Positions 1 through 6,416 of a DNA stretch of 48,284 nt are shown in pieces. The DNA is taken from contig CAMCES010000010.1 of assembly GCA_945873925.1 (NCBI GenBank), positions 1 through 48,284 on the forward strand, read 5' to 3'. The translations under genes were made by a program, and so were the position numbers. The notes under the pieces were generated by a model. It was not told the origin of the DNA and ran no database searches. It saw nothing but the letters and a program-made list of their open reading frames with translations. How positions within the stretch are numbered: position 1 is the stretch's first letter; each line of letters opens with the position of its first letter. This stretch comes from Bordetella parapertussis. Lineage in GTDB: Bacteria > Pseudomonadota > Gammaproteobacteria > Burkholderiales > Burkholderiaceae_C.

Positions 1-115
1 TGTTGATTTTGCTGCCTGTAGACAAACGCTCCATGGCCTGGCTCATGCTCAGGTTGCTGGAACGCATGGACTCTTGGGCGACAAGTGCTTTCACGTTGGT
101 ATTGATCACTGACAT
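1..115 (-). CDS. fliC: Flagellin FliC, N-terminal part (cut by window edge)
   Basis: Only the first 38 codons lie in the window; the rest runs off the left edge. The visible residues begin MSVINTNVKALVAQES and continue to LSTGSKIN. This is the canonical flagellin D0 N-terminus, which packs in the filament core and carries the export signal. The ATG at 115 is preceded by a good ribosome site, AAGGAGTAACACC. A sigma28-type promoter sits about 65 bases upstream, as expected for a late gene. This is the standard flagellin, in contrast to the large divergent flagellin gene at 898. The identification is secure; nothing can be said about its length or outer domains. Confidence 0.93.
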   Translation of the reverse strand, partial: MSVINTNVKALVAQESMRSSNLSMSQAMERLSTGSKIN

Positions 116-178
116 GGTGTTACTCCTTGAAGATGGATTGACCGAAACATTTCAAGACAACTTGTCCTGATAGCTGAT

Positions 179-205
179 GATTCGGCGTAAATAAAAAAAC
201 CTTTA
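179..205 (-). promoter_or_regulatory. Sigma28 (FliA) promoter of fliC
   Basis: On the minus strand the -35 element TAAAGGTT (198-205) is followed by exactly 11 bases and the -10 element GCCGAATC (179-186). The enterobacterial FliA consensus is TAAAGTTT-N11-GCCGATAA. The predicted start near 172 gives a leader of roughly 57 bases before the fliC ATG. Confidence 0.8.
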
Positions 206-221
206 ACAAAAATTTGACAAA

Positions 222-578
222 TCAAATCTTTTTGTTCATCAGCATGCCCTTGAGGGCTTCAATGTTGTGGGCAACTTTCACCACCACTTCATTGGGTATT
301 TGGCGAATCACTTCGCCGGTGTCTTCCTTGCGGACCACCACAATGGGTCGACCCAAGGCTTCGTCCATGGCGAAGGTGACATTGCGGCCACCGTCACGCA
401 TTTGCTCGTTCAAGCGACCGATGGTCACTTCCAGGTTTTGTTTCATGCGTTCCATGTCCACAGGCACATGGGACTTGACTTGAACCGCCTCTGGTGCTGC
501 GGAGGGAGACGCACTGGGGGCAGGCCGAGTCACCACCTGGGGCGGTGCGCTGGCAGCTGAATTGATTGGTGAAACCAT
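222..578 (-). CDS. flaG: FlaG family flagellar protein
   Basis: A 118-residue protein with a disordered Ala/Pro/Ser-rich N-terminal third. It is followed by the FlaG-type C-terminal domain containing LGRPIVVVRKEDTGEVIRQIP and a final helix. FlaG proteins accompany flagellin genes and influence filament length; the mechanism is unsettled. The reading frame extends to a GTG at 635, but that codon region overlaps the -10 element of a sigma28 promoter, so it cannot be translated from that transcript. The ATG at 578 has AGAAAGG six bases upstream and is chosen. It lies just upstream of fliC on the same strand, and each has its own sigma28 site. Confidence 0.85.
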   Translation of the reverse strand: MVSPINSAASAPPQVVTRPAPSASPSAAPEAVQVKSHVPVDMERMKQNLEVTIGRLNEQMRDGGRNVTFAMDEALGRPIVVVRKEDTGEVIRQIPNEVVVKVAHNIEALKGMLMNKKI

Positions 579-625
579 GATGGGCCTTTCTGAAAGAGCC
601 GAATGACTCTTATCCATGACCCTGT

Positions 626-652
626 ATATCGGCACGAAGTGCGCAAACTTGA
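626..652 (-). promoter_or_regulatory. Proximal sigma28 promoter of flaG
   Basis: The minus strand reads TCAAGTTT (645-652), 11 bases, then GCCGATAT (626-633). The match to the FliA consensus is close and the spacer is exact. Predicted transcription starts near 619, which excludes the longer flaG start at 635 and supports the ATG at 578. Confidence 0.8.
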
Positions 653-684
653 GCTTTGTGTCAAAAGCTTTTCTAGCGAGCTAT

Positions 685-711
685 GAATCGGCTTGCATCG
701 CCCAAGCTTGA
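685..711 (-). promoter_or_regulatory. Distal sigma28 promoter of flaG
   Basis: A second site on the same strand: TCAAGCTT (704-711), 11 bases, then GCCGATTC (685-692). It lies 59 bases upstream of the proximal flaG site. The two would give tandem FliA-dependent starts. Confidence 0.7.
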
Positions 712-826
712 GCTTTCATGGGTTTATTGGTTGTTCTTTTTTTGAATGCCTGATTTTTTGAATTCAAAAGAATCTGTTTTGGATGCGGCAAAAGTGTAAA
801 GAGTGCAAAGCCCCCTCAAGTTTTTC

Positions 827-841
827 TGGCCAGGGCTTAGC
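827..841 (+). promoter_or_regulatory. Possible sigma54 promoter of the large flagellin
   Basis: TGGCCAGGGCTTAGC keeps the GG-N10-GC core of -24/-12 promoters but deviates from TGGCAC and TTGC. A sigma28-like -35 (TCAAGTTT, 816-823) lies just upstream, but at 11 bases spacing it meets GCTTAGCC, which lacks the CCGAT core. Either sigma factor could be used; the sigma54 reading is slightly better. The start would fall near 853. Confidence 0.4.
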
Positions 842-897
842 CTAGAACGCTATAGCGGCAAATTGTTGCCGCCGCCCCTGTTTCAAGAGGTACAGAC

Positions 898-3018
898 ATG
901 ATCATCAACACCAATATGGATGCCATCAATGCGGCATTGGCTTACGTTGATGCCACCACAGCAGCTACAACAGCCAGCCTGCGCATCAGCTCACAACGTC
1001 GTATCAATAGCGCCAAGGATGACCCAACAGGGCTTGGCATCGCAAACAGACTCAGCGCCAATATTTCCTCATACGCCAAGGCCGTTGACAACATCAATCA
1101 AGGTATTTCGGCGCTTTCTACAGCTGATTCAGCCATGTCGTCTACCCAGACCATCTTGACCGCAATGAAAACGTTGGCGACGTCTTCTGCATCTGGGACA
1201 GCCAGCAGCACCACATTGGCCAGTAACCAATTGGCATTTGCCTCGTACATGGCGCAGCTTGACTCCGTCGCCAACACAGCCTACTTCAATAATGTGTCGC
1301 TTCTAAATGGCAGCACGCCATCGATCTCCATTCAGACGGGCATTAATGCGGGCGATAAAACATCATTGACTTTTGGCTCCTTGTTGTCCTCTGCGCTGGG
1401 CTCTGGCAGTTCATTGGCGCTAACCTCGTTGGGCTCTTCTACATCTGCCATGGCATCGGGAGACTTGGTTTTGAACGGCTTGACCGTTGGCGCATCTCTA
1501 TCTACGGATGACACTTACTCGTTCGCATTCAATTCTGGCAGTGCTATTGCAAAGGCAGCAGCAATCAACCGCATCACCTCAACCAGCAATATCAAAGCGG
1601 AAGTTGGAACGACCCAGGTGACTGGCAGTGCCATGTCTTCTGCGAGTACAGGAACCGCAGGAACCATCACCATCAATGGAACCGCTATTTCAATCACATT
1701 GGCATCCACCAATGATTACGCCACCAACCGCGCCGCCGTTGTCACCGCCATCAATCGCAATACAGGGACCACTGGCGTGACTGCCACAGACAACCTTTCC
1801 ACCACCAATGGCATCTCTCTCAAAGCCGCAGACGGTAGAAACATCACCGTGGCATTTGATGGCGCGAATTTGACAGCCAGCAACACAGGTGTGGCTGCCG
1901 CAGGTACTTATGCTGGCACTTACACGCTCCGAAGTCTGAGCCAAGGCAGCATTGTTGTGAACAGCAATGTGGGCGGTACCTTAGCCAATGCCGATCTCGG
2001 ATTGGGCACTTTCAGCAGCAACACTGCCCAGTTCATCAACAAAGCCCGCAGCGGTTCCATAGCCGCGCCAACAGCGCTTAGCGCTGGTGATTTGATGATC
2101 AACGGATACAACATTGGAGCTGCATTCACCTCCGACGACACAGCTTCAATCGCCACAACCACTTCCTCTACCAAAGCTGCAAGTGCCATTTCCATGGCTG
2201 CTGCCATCAATCGACAAACCACGCTCACCAAGGTGTCCGCAACAGTCAATCCCAATGTTGTGGAAGGAACAGGGTTTTCTGCGGGTGCAGTCGACACCAT
2301 TTATCTCAATGGTGTGTCCATTGCGGCATCCTTGTCGACCAGTTCAACGGCTGCAAATGTAGTGACTTTGCTCAATACCTATACCGGGCAAACTGGCGTG
2401 ACCGCAGCCAACAATGGAAGTGGCGTGACTTTGACGGCATCCGATGGTAGAAACATCGCCATCGGTGTAAGCAGTGGTGGTGCAGCAGTAGCTGGTACCC
2501 GAATAGGCTTGGGGGGCAATGCAGCCCTGAGCGGTGCTGCAGCCAGTTCTGCCGGGGCCATGACCTATTTGTCCACGGTGAAGCTCACATCCACCAACGG
2601 AACTTTCACGATTGCCCCAGGTAGCAATGGCTCTACAAACTTCAGCACCCTTGGCTTCAGAGAGGGAACTTATGGCGGCGGTTCAACCTCCACCAAAGTA
2701 TCTAGCTTGGATATCTCCACCACAACAGGTGGTACCAACGCATTGACCACCTTGGCAGACGCGATCAACATGGTGTCACAGTACCAAGCCACTGTAGGCG
2801 CATTGCAAAATCGCATGTCCTATCAAACCAGCTATGTGAACAACCTCAAAACCACCTCCACCGCGGCTTACGGGAATATCGTGAATTACGATCTGGCTGC
2901 CGAAACTGCGGCCCTTGCCACAGCGAAAATAAAGCAAAATGCTTCGATGGCCATGTTGGCTCAGGCCAATATTTCTCAAGACATGGTTTCTTATTTGCTG
3001 AAACAGTACATCAAATAG
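898..3018 (+). CDS. Large atypical flagellin (706 aa)
   Basis: Both flagellin core ends are present. Residues 1-140 contain ISSQRRINSAKDDPTGLGIANRL and the following coiled helices. Residues 615-706 contain a helix pair and the AETAALATAKIKQNASMAMLAQAN stretch. Between them lies an insert of about 450 residues, very rich in Ala, Ser, Thr and Gly, with four Flagellin_IN-like motifs. These form two related modules (about 187-350 and 397-577), each with an S/A-GDL-NG start and ending in a xxDGRNI motif. Most flagellins are 280-500 residues. RBS AAGAGGT precedes the ATG at 898. The gene is divergent from flaG and fliC. It may be a minor or alternative filament subunit; core identity is strong, the role is inferred. 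Confidence 0.88.
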   Translation: MIINTNMDAINAALAYVDATTAATTASLRISSQRRINSAKDDPTGLGIANRLSANISSYAKAVDNINQGISALSTADSAMSSTQTILTAMKTLATSSASGTASSTTLASNQLAFASYMAQLDSVANTAYFNNVSLLNGSTPSISIQTGINAGDKTSLTFGSLLSSALGSGSSLALTSLGSSTSAMASGDLVLNGLTVGASLSTDDTYSFAFNSGSAIAKAAAINRITSTSNIKAEVGTTQVTGSAMSSASTGTAGTITINGTAISITLASTNDYATNRAAVVTAINRNTGTTGVTATDNLSTTNGISLKAADGRNITVAFDGANLTASNTGVAAAGTYAGTYTLRSLSQGSIVVNSNVGGTLANADLGLGTFSSNTAQFINKARSGSIAAPTALSAGDLMINGYNIGAAFTSDDTASIATTTSSTKAASAISMAAAINRQTTLTKVSATVNPNVVEGTGFSAGAVDTIYLNGVSIAASLSTSSTAANVVTLLNTYTGQTGVTAANNGSGVTLTASDGRNIAIGVSSGGAAVAGTRIGLGGNAALSGAAASSAGAMTYLSTVKLTSTNGTFTIAPGSNGSTNFSTLGFREGTYGGGSTSTKVSSLDISTTTGGTNALTTLADAINMVSQYQATVGALQNRMSYQTSYVNNLKTTSTAAYGNIVNYDLAAETAALATAKIKQNASMAMLAQANISQDMVSYLLKQYIK
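1456..2628 (+). repeat. Duplicated IN-motif modules in the large flagellin
   Basis: Module 1 (about 1456-1947) and module 2 (about 2086-2628) share their order of elements. Each has a GDLxxNGxxxGAxxxxDDT start, an AAINR turn, a second ING/LNG strand, a TGVTA segment, xxDGRNI, and a closing Ser/Thr-rich strand. The similarity is at protein level and diverged, which points to an old internal duplication of the surface-exposed domain. Confidence 0.65.
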
Positions 3019-3080
3019 ATTATTTATTGATCCATTTATTTTTTCAAAACCCACTCAAGAAGATTTGATTGCTGCCGATT

Positions 3081-3105
3081 CTGCCAAGGGACACCCCTTG
3101 GGCAG
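3081..3105 (+). other. GC-rich hairpin before a 72-aa gene
   Basis: CTGCCAAGGG, loop ACAC, CCCTTGGGCAG: ten base pairs with one bulged base. It ends six bases before the ATG at 3112, in the place where a ribosome site should be, and is not followed by a T run. It may end the flagellin transcript or limit translation of the next gene. Confidence 0.5.
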
Positions 3106-3111
3106 ACGCAC

Positions 3112-3330
3112 ATGATCATCGAACGACTGGAACTGAATCAGCTGGCACTCACCAGCAACATCCTCACCATTGAAAACCTGGATGTGGGTGACAGCATCTT
3201 TTGTGAAGACATGAAAAAAGCCCACAGCTTGCGGGCGTTGTCGTATTACTTTTTGCGCACCCGCAAATTGCCTCGCAAATTTGTTTTTCGCAAAATGGAC
3301 CACGGCTGGCGCATCATCCGCGTGAAATAA
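3112..3330 (+). CDS. Uncharacterised small basic protein (72 aa)
   Basis: I do not recognise a family. The 72-residue product has an acidic/hydrophobic first half (IERLELNQLALTSNILTIENLDVGDSIF) and a strongly basic second half with aromatic residues (YYFLRTRKLPRKFVFRKMDHGWRIIRVK). That would suit nucleic-acid or ribosome contact, but this is only a guess. No Shine-Dalgarno is visible; a stable hairpin lies directly upstream of the ATG. It sits between the large flagellin and fliD, whose stop codon is five bases away on the other strand. The frame is open and reads like protein rather than a shadow, but expression is uncertain. Confidence 0.5.
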   Translation: MIIERLELNQLALTSNILTIENLDVGDSIFCEDMKKAHSLRALSYYFLRTRKLPRKFVFRKMDHGWRIIRVK

Positions 3331-3335
3331 ACGCC

Positions 3336-5414
3336 TTATTTGTTGGTGTAGGTGGCCATCATGCCTTCAAAGGTGGACTTCAAGCTGGTCTTCTGGCTGT
3401 TGACGCTGCCCACCATGCTGTCCATCGCGGCAAATTGTTTTTGATAGCGGGCCAACAAAGCATCCATGCGCAGTTGAAGCTTGGTTAAGCGCTCGCGGTA
3501 TTTGGTGTTCTCGGTGTTGGCGTTCTCGCTCTTGGTCAGCAACACGCCGGTTGGTGCCAAGAAATTCGTCAGCTTGCGCACCGCATCGCCTGCAATACCG
3601 GCTGGCAAGTTGGTGTAGGTGCTGAGTTTGTTGTAGCCCCCGGTGAACATCTTGGCGATGTCGTCCACGCCGTTCAGCAGTGCTGCATCCAACTTGGATT
3701 CGTCCAGGCTCAACACGCCGGTTTGGTCCAAGCTGAAACCGAGTTGGCTCATCGACTTGTAGGTGGTGCCTGGGGTGCTGGAGTTGCTGAAAATCAAAGA
3801 GCGCATTTGCGAGCGCACCATGCGCACCGTGCTGTCGCCCACCAAGGTTGTGCCGTAGGTTTCCAGCGTCGACTTCGGGTTGGTGGTCTCTTTGATGATG
3901 TTGTCAAAGTCGTTGTAAGCGGTTACCAAGGCGGTCAGTTTGGCCTTCAAGTCGGCGGTATCGCGCGACATGGTGATGCTGGCGGGCGTGGTGCTGACGG
4001 CTTTCAGGTTCAGCGTCAGGCCTGGCACGATGTCGGTGATGGTGTTGGATTTGCGGGTGTAGGTCAGGCCATTGACGGTGACGCTGGCATCGGCTGCCGC
4101 CGAACCCGTGGGCACGGTGAAACCCGCGCCAAAAACGCCGTTTGCATCATCACTGCTGATGCTGAAACCTTCGGTAGCCCCATTGGCCCCGGTGATCATG
4201 ACTTTGAAAGGATTGGCACTGCCGTCGTTCACCAACTGGGCTTTGTAACCTCGGTTGGATGCATTGATGGCGGCCACCACGCCCGCAGGCGTGTCGTCAA
4301 ATGTTTTCTTGACCAAGCCCATGCCGGTCAGGGTTTTGCCCGAGGCAGAGGTGACTTGCAAACCAGTGCTGCTGCTGTAGGTGACCGAGATATCGTTGGT
4401 GCTGTCCAAGGCGCGCAACTGCGACTGGATGTTGGCGGCCAAGTCACTCATGCTGGCCGTGGTGGGGGCCGGGTAGATGCTGCGCACCGTGCCACCAATG
4501 GTGATGTTGAAGGCGCTGAAGTCGTTGACCGAGGGCACCGTGCCAAAGCTGGCACCGGTGATGGTGTTGTCGGTCACGATGCCCACATTCGCACCATTGT
4601 CCAAATTCACCACGGTGGACTTGGACAAAGCGGGGTTGGTCACCACGCGTGTGCTGGTGGCCGAGGTGATGTTGATGCTGGTGCCGTCATACACCACACT
4701 CAAATCCGCGCTGCCGTCCTGGGCACGCAATTGCTTTTGCAGATCAATCGCCAGGTCATTGAGGGTGGCAGCCGCAGGAGTGGGCGTGATGTTGAAGGTT
4801 CTGCCGTCCACTGCGACGGCAAAATTTTTGAAATCATTCACCGAGGGCACGGTGCCAAACGATGGTGCGGTGATGGCAGCGGTGTAGGTGCCATAGGACA
4901 TGGTGGTGCCTACACTGGCTGTGTTGTTGGCTGTCAGGGTGAGCGCGAAGCTGTTGCCAGCGTTCAATACGGTGGTGGCCAAGGCTGACGAGCCACTGAC
5001 GCTGCGTTGTGCTTGCGAAATGGCATTGACCACGATTTGATGGTCGCCCGCTGCCGCCGAGGTGCTGGCCACCACATTCACCGCACTGGTGTTGGTATTG
5101 GCCAAGGTCAGCGAATTGAAATTGTCCTTGTCTTTCAATGCCGACATCGCGGTTTTGAGTTCGGACATCATGAACATGACGGCCGACAAGCCGCTGACCT
5201 TGCTGTCGTTCTTGGCAATCTTCGCGTTGATCGCGTTCTCTTGCGGCATTTTTTCTGCATTGACCAAGTTTTGCGCCAAAGAGGCCACATCTACCCCGGA
5301 GCCTGCGCTCAAAGACGTGAGGATTTTTTGCGCATTGGCTTTGTTGGCAGCGGCCACATCCGCCGCGGTGGTGGCGGCGGTGGAGGTGCTGGAGCTGACT
5401 GCGGAGGTGGCCAT
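3336..5414 (-). CDS. fliD: Flagellar hook-associated protein 2, filament cap FliD (692 aa)
   Basis: FliD forms the cap that folds flagellin onto the filament tip. The N-terminal domain (about 30-130) contains SAGSGVDVASLAQNLVNAEK, and the C-terminal coiled region (about 480-692) contains LKAKLTALVTAYNDFDNIIK and ends FEGMMATYTNK. Between them the stretch SFGTVPSVNDF occurs at residues 185 and 289, marking a duplicated module of about 100 residues. A Flagellin_IN-type segment follows (about 375-430). E. coli FliD is about 470 residues, so the exposed part is enlarged. A sigma28 promoter (5440-5466) lies directly upstream, so the leader would be short, with no strong ribosome site. Confidence 0.92.
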   Translation of the reverse strand: MATSAVSSSTSTAATTAADVAAANKANAQKILTSLSAGSGVDVASLAQNLVNAEKMPQENAINAKIAKNDSKVSGLSAVMFMMSELKTAMSALKDKDNFNSLTLANTNTSAVNVVASTSAAAGDHQIVVNAISQAQRSVSGSSALATTVLNAGNSFALTLTANNTASVGTTMSYGTYTAAITAPSFGTVPSVNDFKNFAVAVDGRTFNITPTPAAATLNDLAIDLQKQLRAQDGSADLSVVYDGTSINITSATSTRVVTNPALSKSTVVNLDNGANVGIVTDNTITGASFGTVPSVNDFSAFNITIGGTVRSIYPAPTTASMSDLAANIQSQLRALDSTNDISVTYSSSTGLQVTSASGKTLTGMGLVKKTFDDTPAGVVAAINASNRGYKAQLVNDGSANPFKVMITGANGATEGFSISSDDANGVFGAGFTVPTGSAAADASVTVNGLTYTRKSNTITDIVPGLTLNLKAVSTTPASITMSRDTADLKAKLTALVTAYNDFDNIIKETTNPKSTLETYGTTLVGDSTVRMVRSQMRSLIFSNSSTPGTTYKSMSQLGFSLDQTGVLSLDESKLDAALLNGVDDIAKMFTGGYNKLSTYTNLPAGIAGDAVRKLTNFLAPTGVLLTKSENANTENTKYRERLTKLQLRMDALLARYQKQFAAMDSMVGSVNSQKTSLKSTFEGMMATYTNK
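4302..4862 (-). repeat. Internal duplication in FliD
   Basis: Two units of about 85-100 residues begin at residues 185 and 289, each with SFGTVPSVNDF. They continue in parallel: a short beta pair, an xxDLAxxxQxQLRAxD helix, an S(V/D)-VxY strand, and an xITSA or VTSA strand. The first eleven residues are identical, so the duplication is probably not ancient. Confidence 0.8.
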
Positions 5415-5439
5415 GGGCTTTAGGGGGTGATCGTCAGAT

Positions 5440-5466
5440 GAATCGGATCAATGGAGGAAAACTTGA
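5440..5466 (-). promoter_or_regulatory. Sigma28 promoter of fliD
   Basis: The minus strand reads TCAAGTTT (5459-5466), 11 bases, then TCCGATTC (5440-5447). The -35 and the CCGAT core are intact. It lies in the 57-base gap after flgL, so fliD is probably a late transcript of its own as well as a distal gene of the flg run. Confidence 0.7.
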
Positions 5467-5471
5467 GCTGA

Positions 5472-6401
5472 TCAATTGATGTAGTTGAACAAGCTGAGCT
5501 TGGAAATCTTGGCAAAGCTGCTTTGCGCGGCTTCCAAGGCCAGTTGGTCCTTGTTCATCTTGGTGATGGCTTCGGTGTAGTCCAAGTCTTGGATGTCGGA
5601 CATGGTGGTTTTCAGGCGCAGGGTGATTTCATCCAGCACATTGTTTTGCGAATCCACCACGTTCAAGTCGGTGCCCACTTGGGCTTCGGCGTCACTGATG
5701 CCTTGCTGCAAATGGTCAATCTCGGCCATGCCTTGCTGGATGCCCACCCGGTTGCTGCCCTTGACGGATTCAATCAGGTCACTCAAGGCTTGGAAAAAAC
5801 CCACACCAACGCGCCCGCCTTTGCCATCGCTGCGCACCACATTGCCAAAGGCATCGGAACCTGGAATGTTCAGGTTCATGCGCCGGTTGTCGCCCACGGC
5901 CACCACCATGCGGGTTTGGTCACCCTTGTAAACAATCACGCCCTTGGCATCCGGGCCAAAGGGCACTTGGCTGACACGGCTGCCCGCAAAAAAGTAGTTG
6001 CCATTGGAATCTTGCGAATTGGCCAAGCTCAAAATTTGATTGCGCAACTCATTCAGTTCAAGGGAAATGGTTTTGCGGTCGGCGGCACTCATGGTGTCGT
6101 TGGCAGCTTGGACCGCCAACTCTTTCATGCGAAACATCACTTCGCTGGTGTTCTTCAAAGCCGTTTCTTCGCCCAACAAGCGGGTTTCCATCGACTTGAT
6201 GTTGCCTTGGTAGCTTTTTTGGCGGGCGATTTCAGACTCCAAGCGGGTCACCAACGAGGCTTTGTCGGGCTCGTCGCTGGGCTTGGTGATTTGCTTGCCA
6301 GTCGAGAGCTGTTCTTGGGTTTTGGCCAAGCTGCCTTGGACATTGCCCAGCTGGGTGCTGGCCTTGTCAAAAAACATGCTGGTAGAAACTTTCATGACCA
6401 T
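5472..6401 (-). CDS. flgL: Flagellar hook-associated protein 3 FlgL
   Basis: FlgL is the hook-filament junction subunit next to the filament. The 309-residue product has the flagellin-like N-terminus (STSMFFDKASTQLGNVQGSLAKTQEQLSTGKQITKPSDEPDKA) and a C-terminal helix pair ending EAAQSSFAKISKLSLFNYIN. Its length is normal for the family, unlike its partners FlgK and FliD. The start is ATG 6401, with a second ATG two codons later; AAAGAGAG lies upstream. It begins 15 bases after the flgK stop and belongs to the long flgB-L run. Confidence 0.95.
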   Translation of the reverse strand: MVMKVSTSMFFDKASTQLGNVQGSLAKTQEQLSTGKQITKPSDEPDKASLVTRLESEIARQKSYQGNIKSMETRLLGEETALKNTSEVMFRMKELAVQAANDTMSAADRKTISLELNELRNQILSLANSQDSNGNYFFAGSRVSQVPFGPDAKGVIVYKGDQTRMVVAVGDNRRMNLNIPGSDAFGNVVRSDGKGGRVGVGFFQALSDLIESVKGSNRVGIQQGMAEIDHLQQGISDAEAQVGTDLNVVDSQNNVLDEITLRLKTTMSDIQDLDYTEAITKMNKDQLALEAAQSSFAKISKLSLFNYIN

Positions 6402-6416
6402 GGGGAACTCTCTTTA

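Larger units (their letters stand above)
579..897. other. Divergent intergenic region flaG / large flagellin
   Basis: This 319-base gap has no credible gene. It holds two minus-strand sigma28 sites for flaG (626-652, 685-711). Near its right end are a plus-strand sigma54-like site (827-841) and an isolated sigma28-like -35 (CCCTCAAGTTT, ending at 823) for the flagellin gene at 898. The AT-rich centre (about 720-780) shows no further structure that I can support. Confidence 0.7.

Noticed and set aside
3325..3341. AT-only inverted repeat (AAATAA, ACGCC, TTATTT) over the two convergent stop codons
   Set aside because: Six A/T pairs are too weak for a terminator, and the symmetry follows from two facing TAA stop codons.
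3723..4988. 421-codon open frame on the plus strand opposite fliD
   Set aside because: Its product is rich in His, Gly, Arg and Ala, as expected of a reverse-strand shadow of a high-GC gene. It shows no domain and lies wholly inside an unambiguous fliD.
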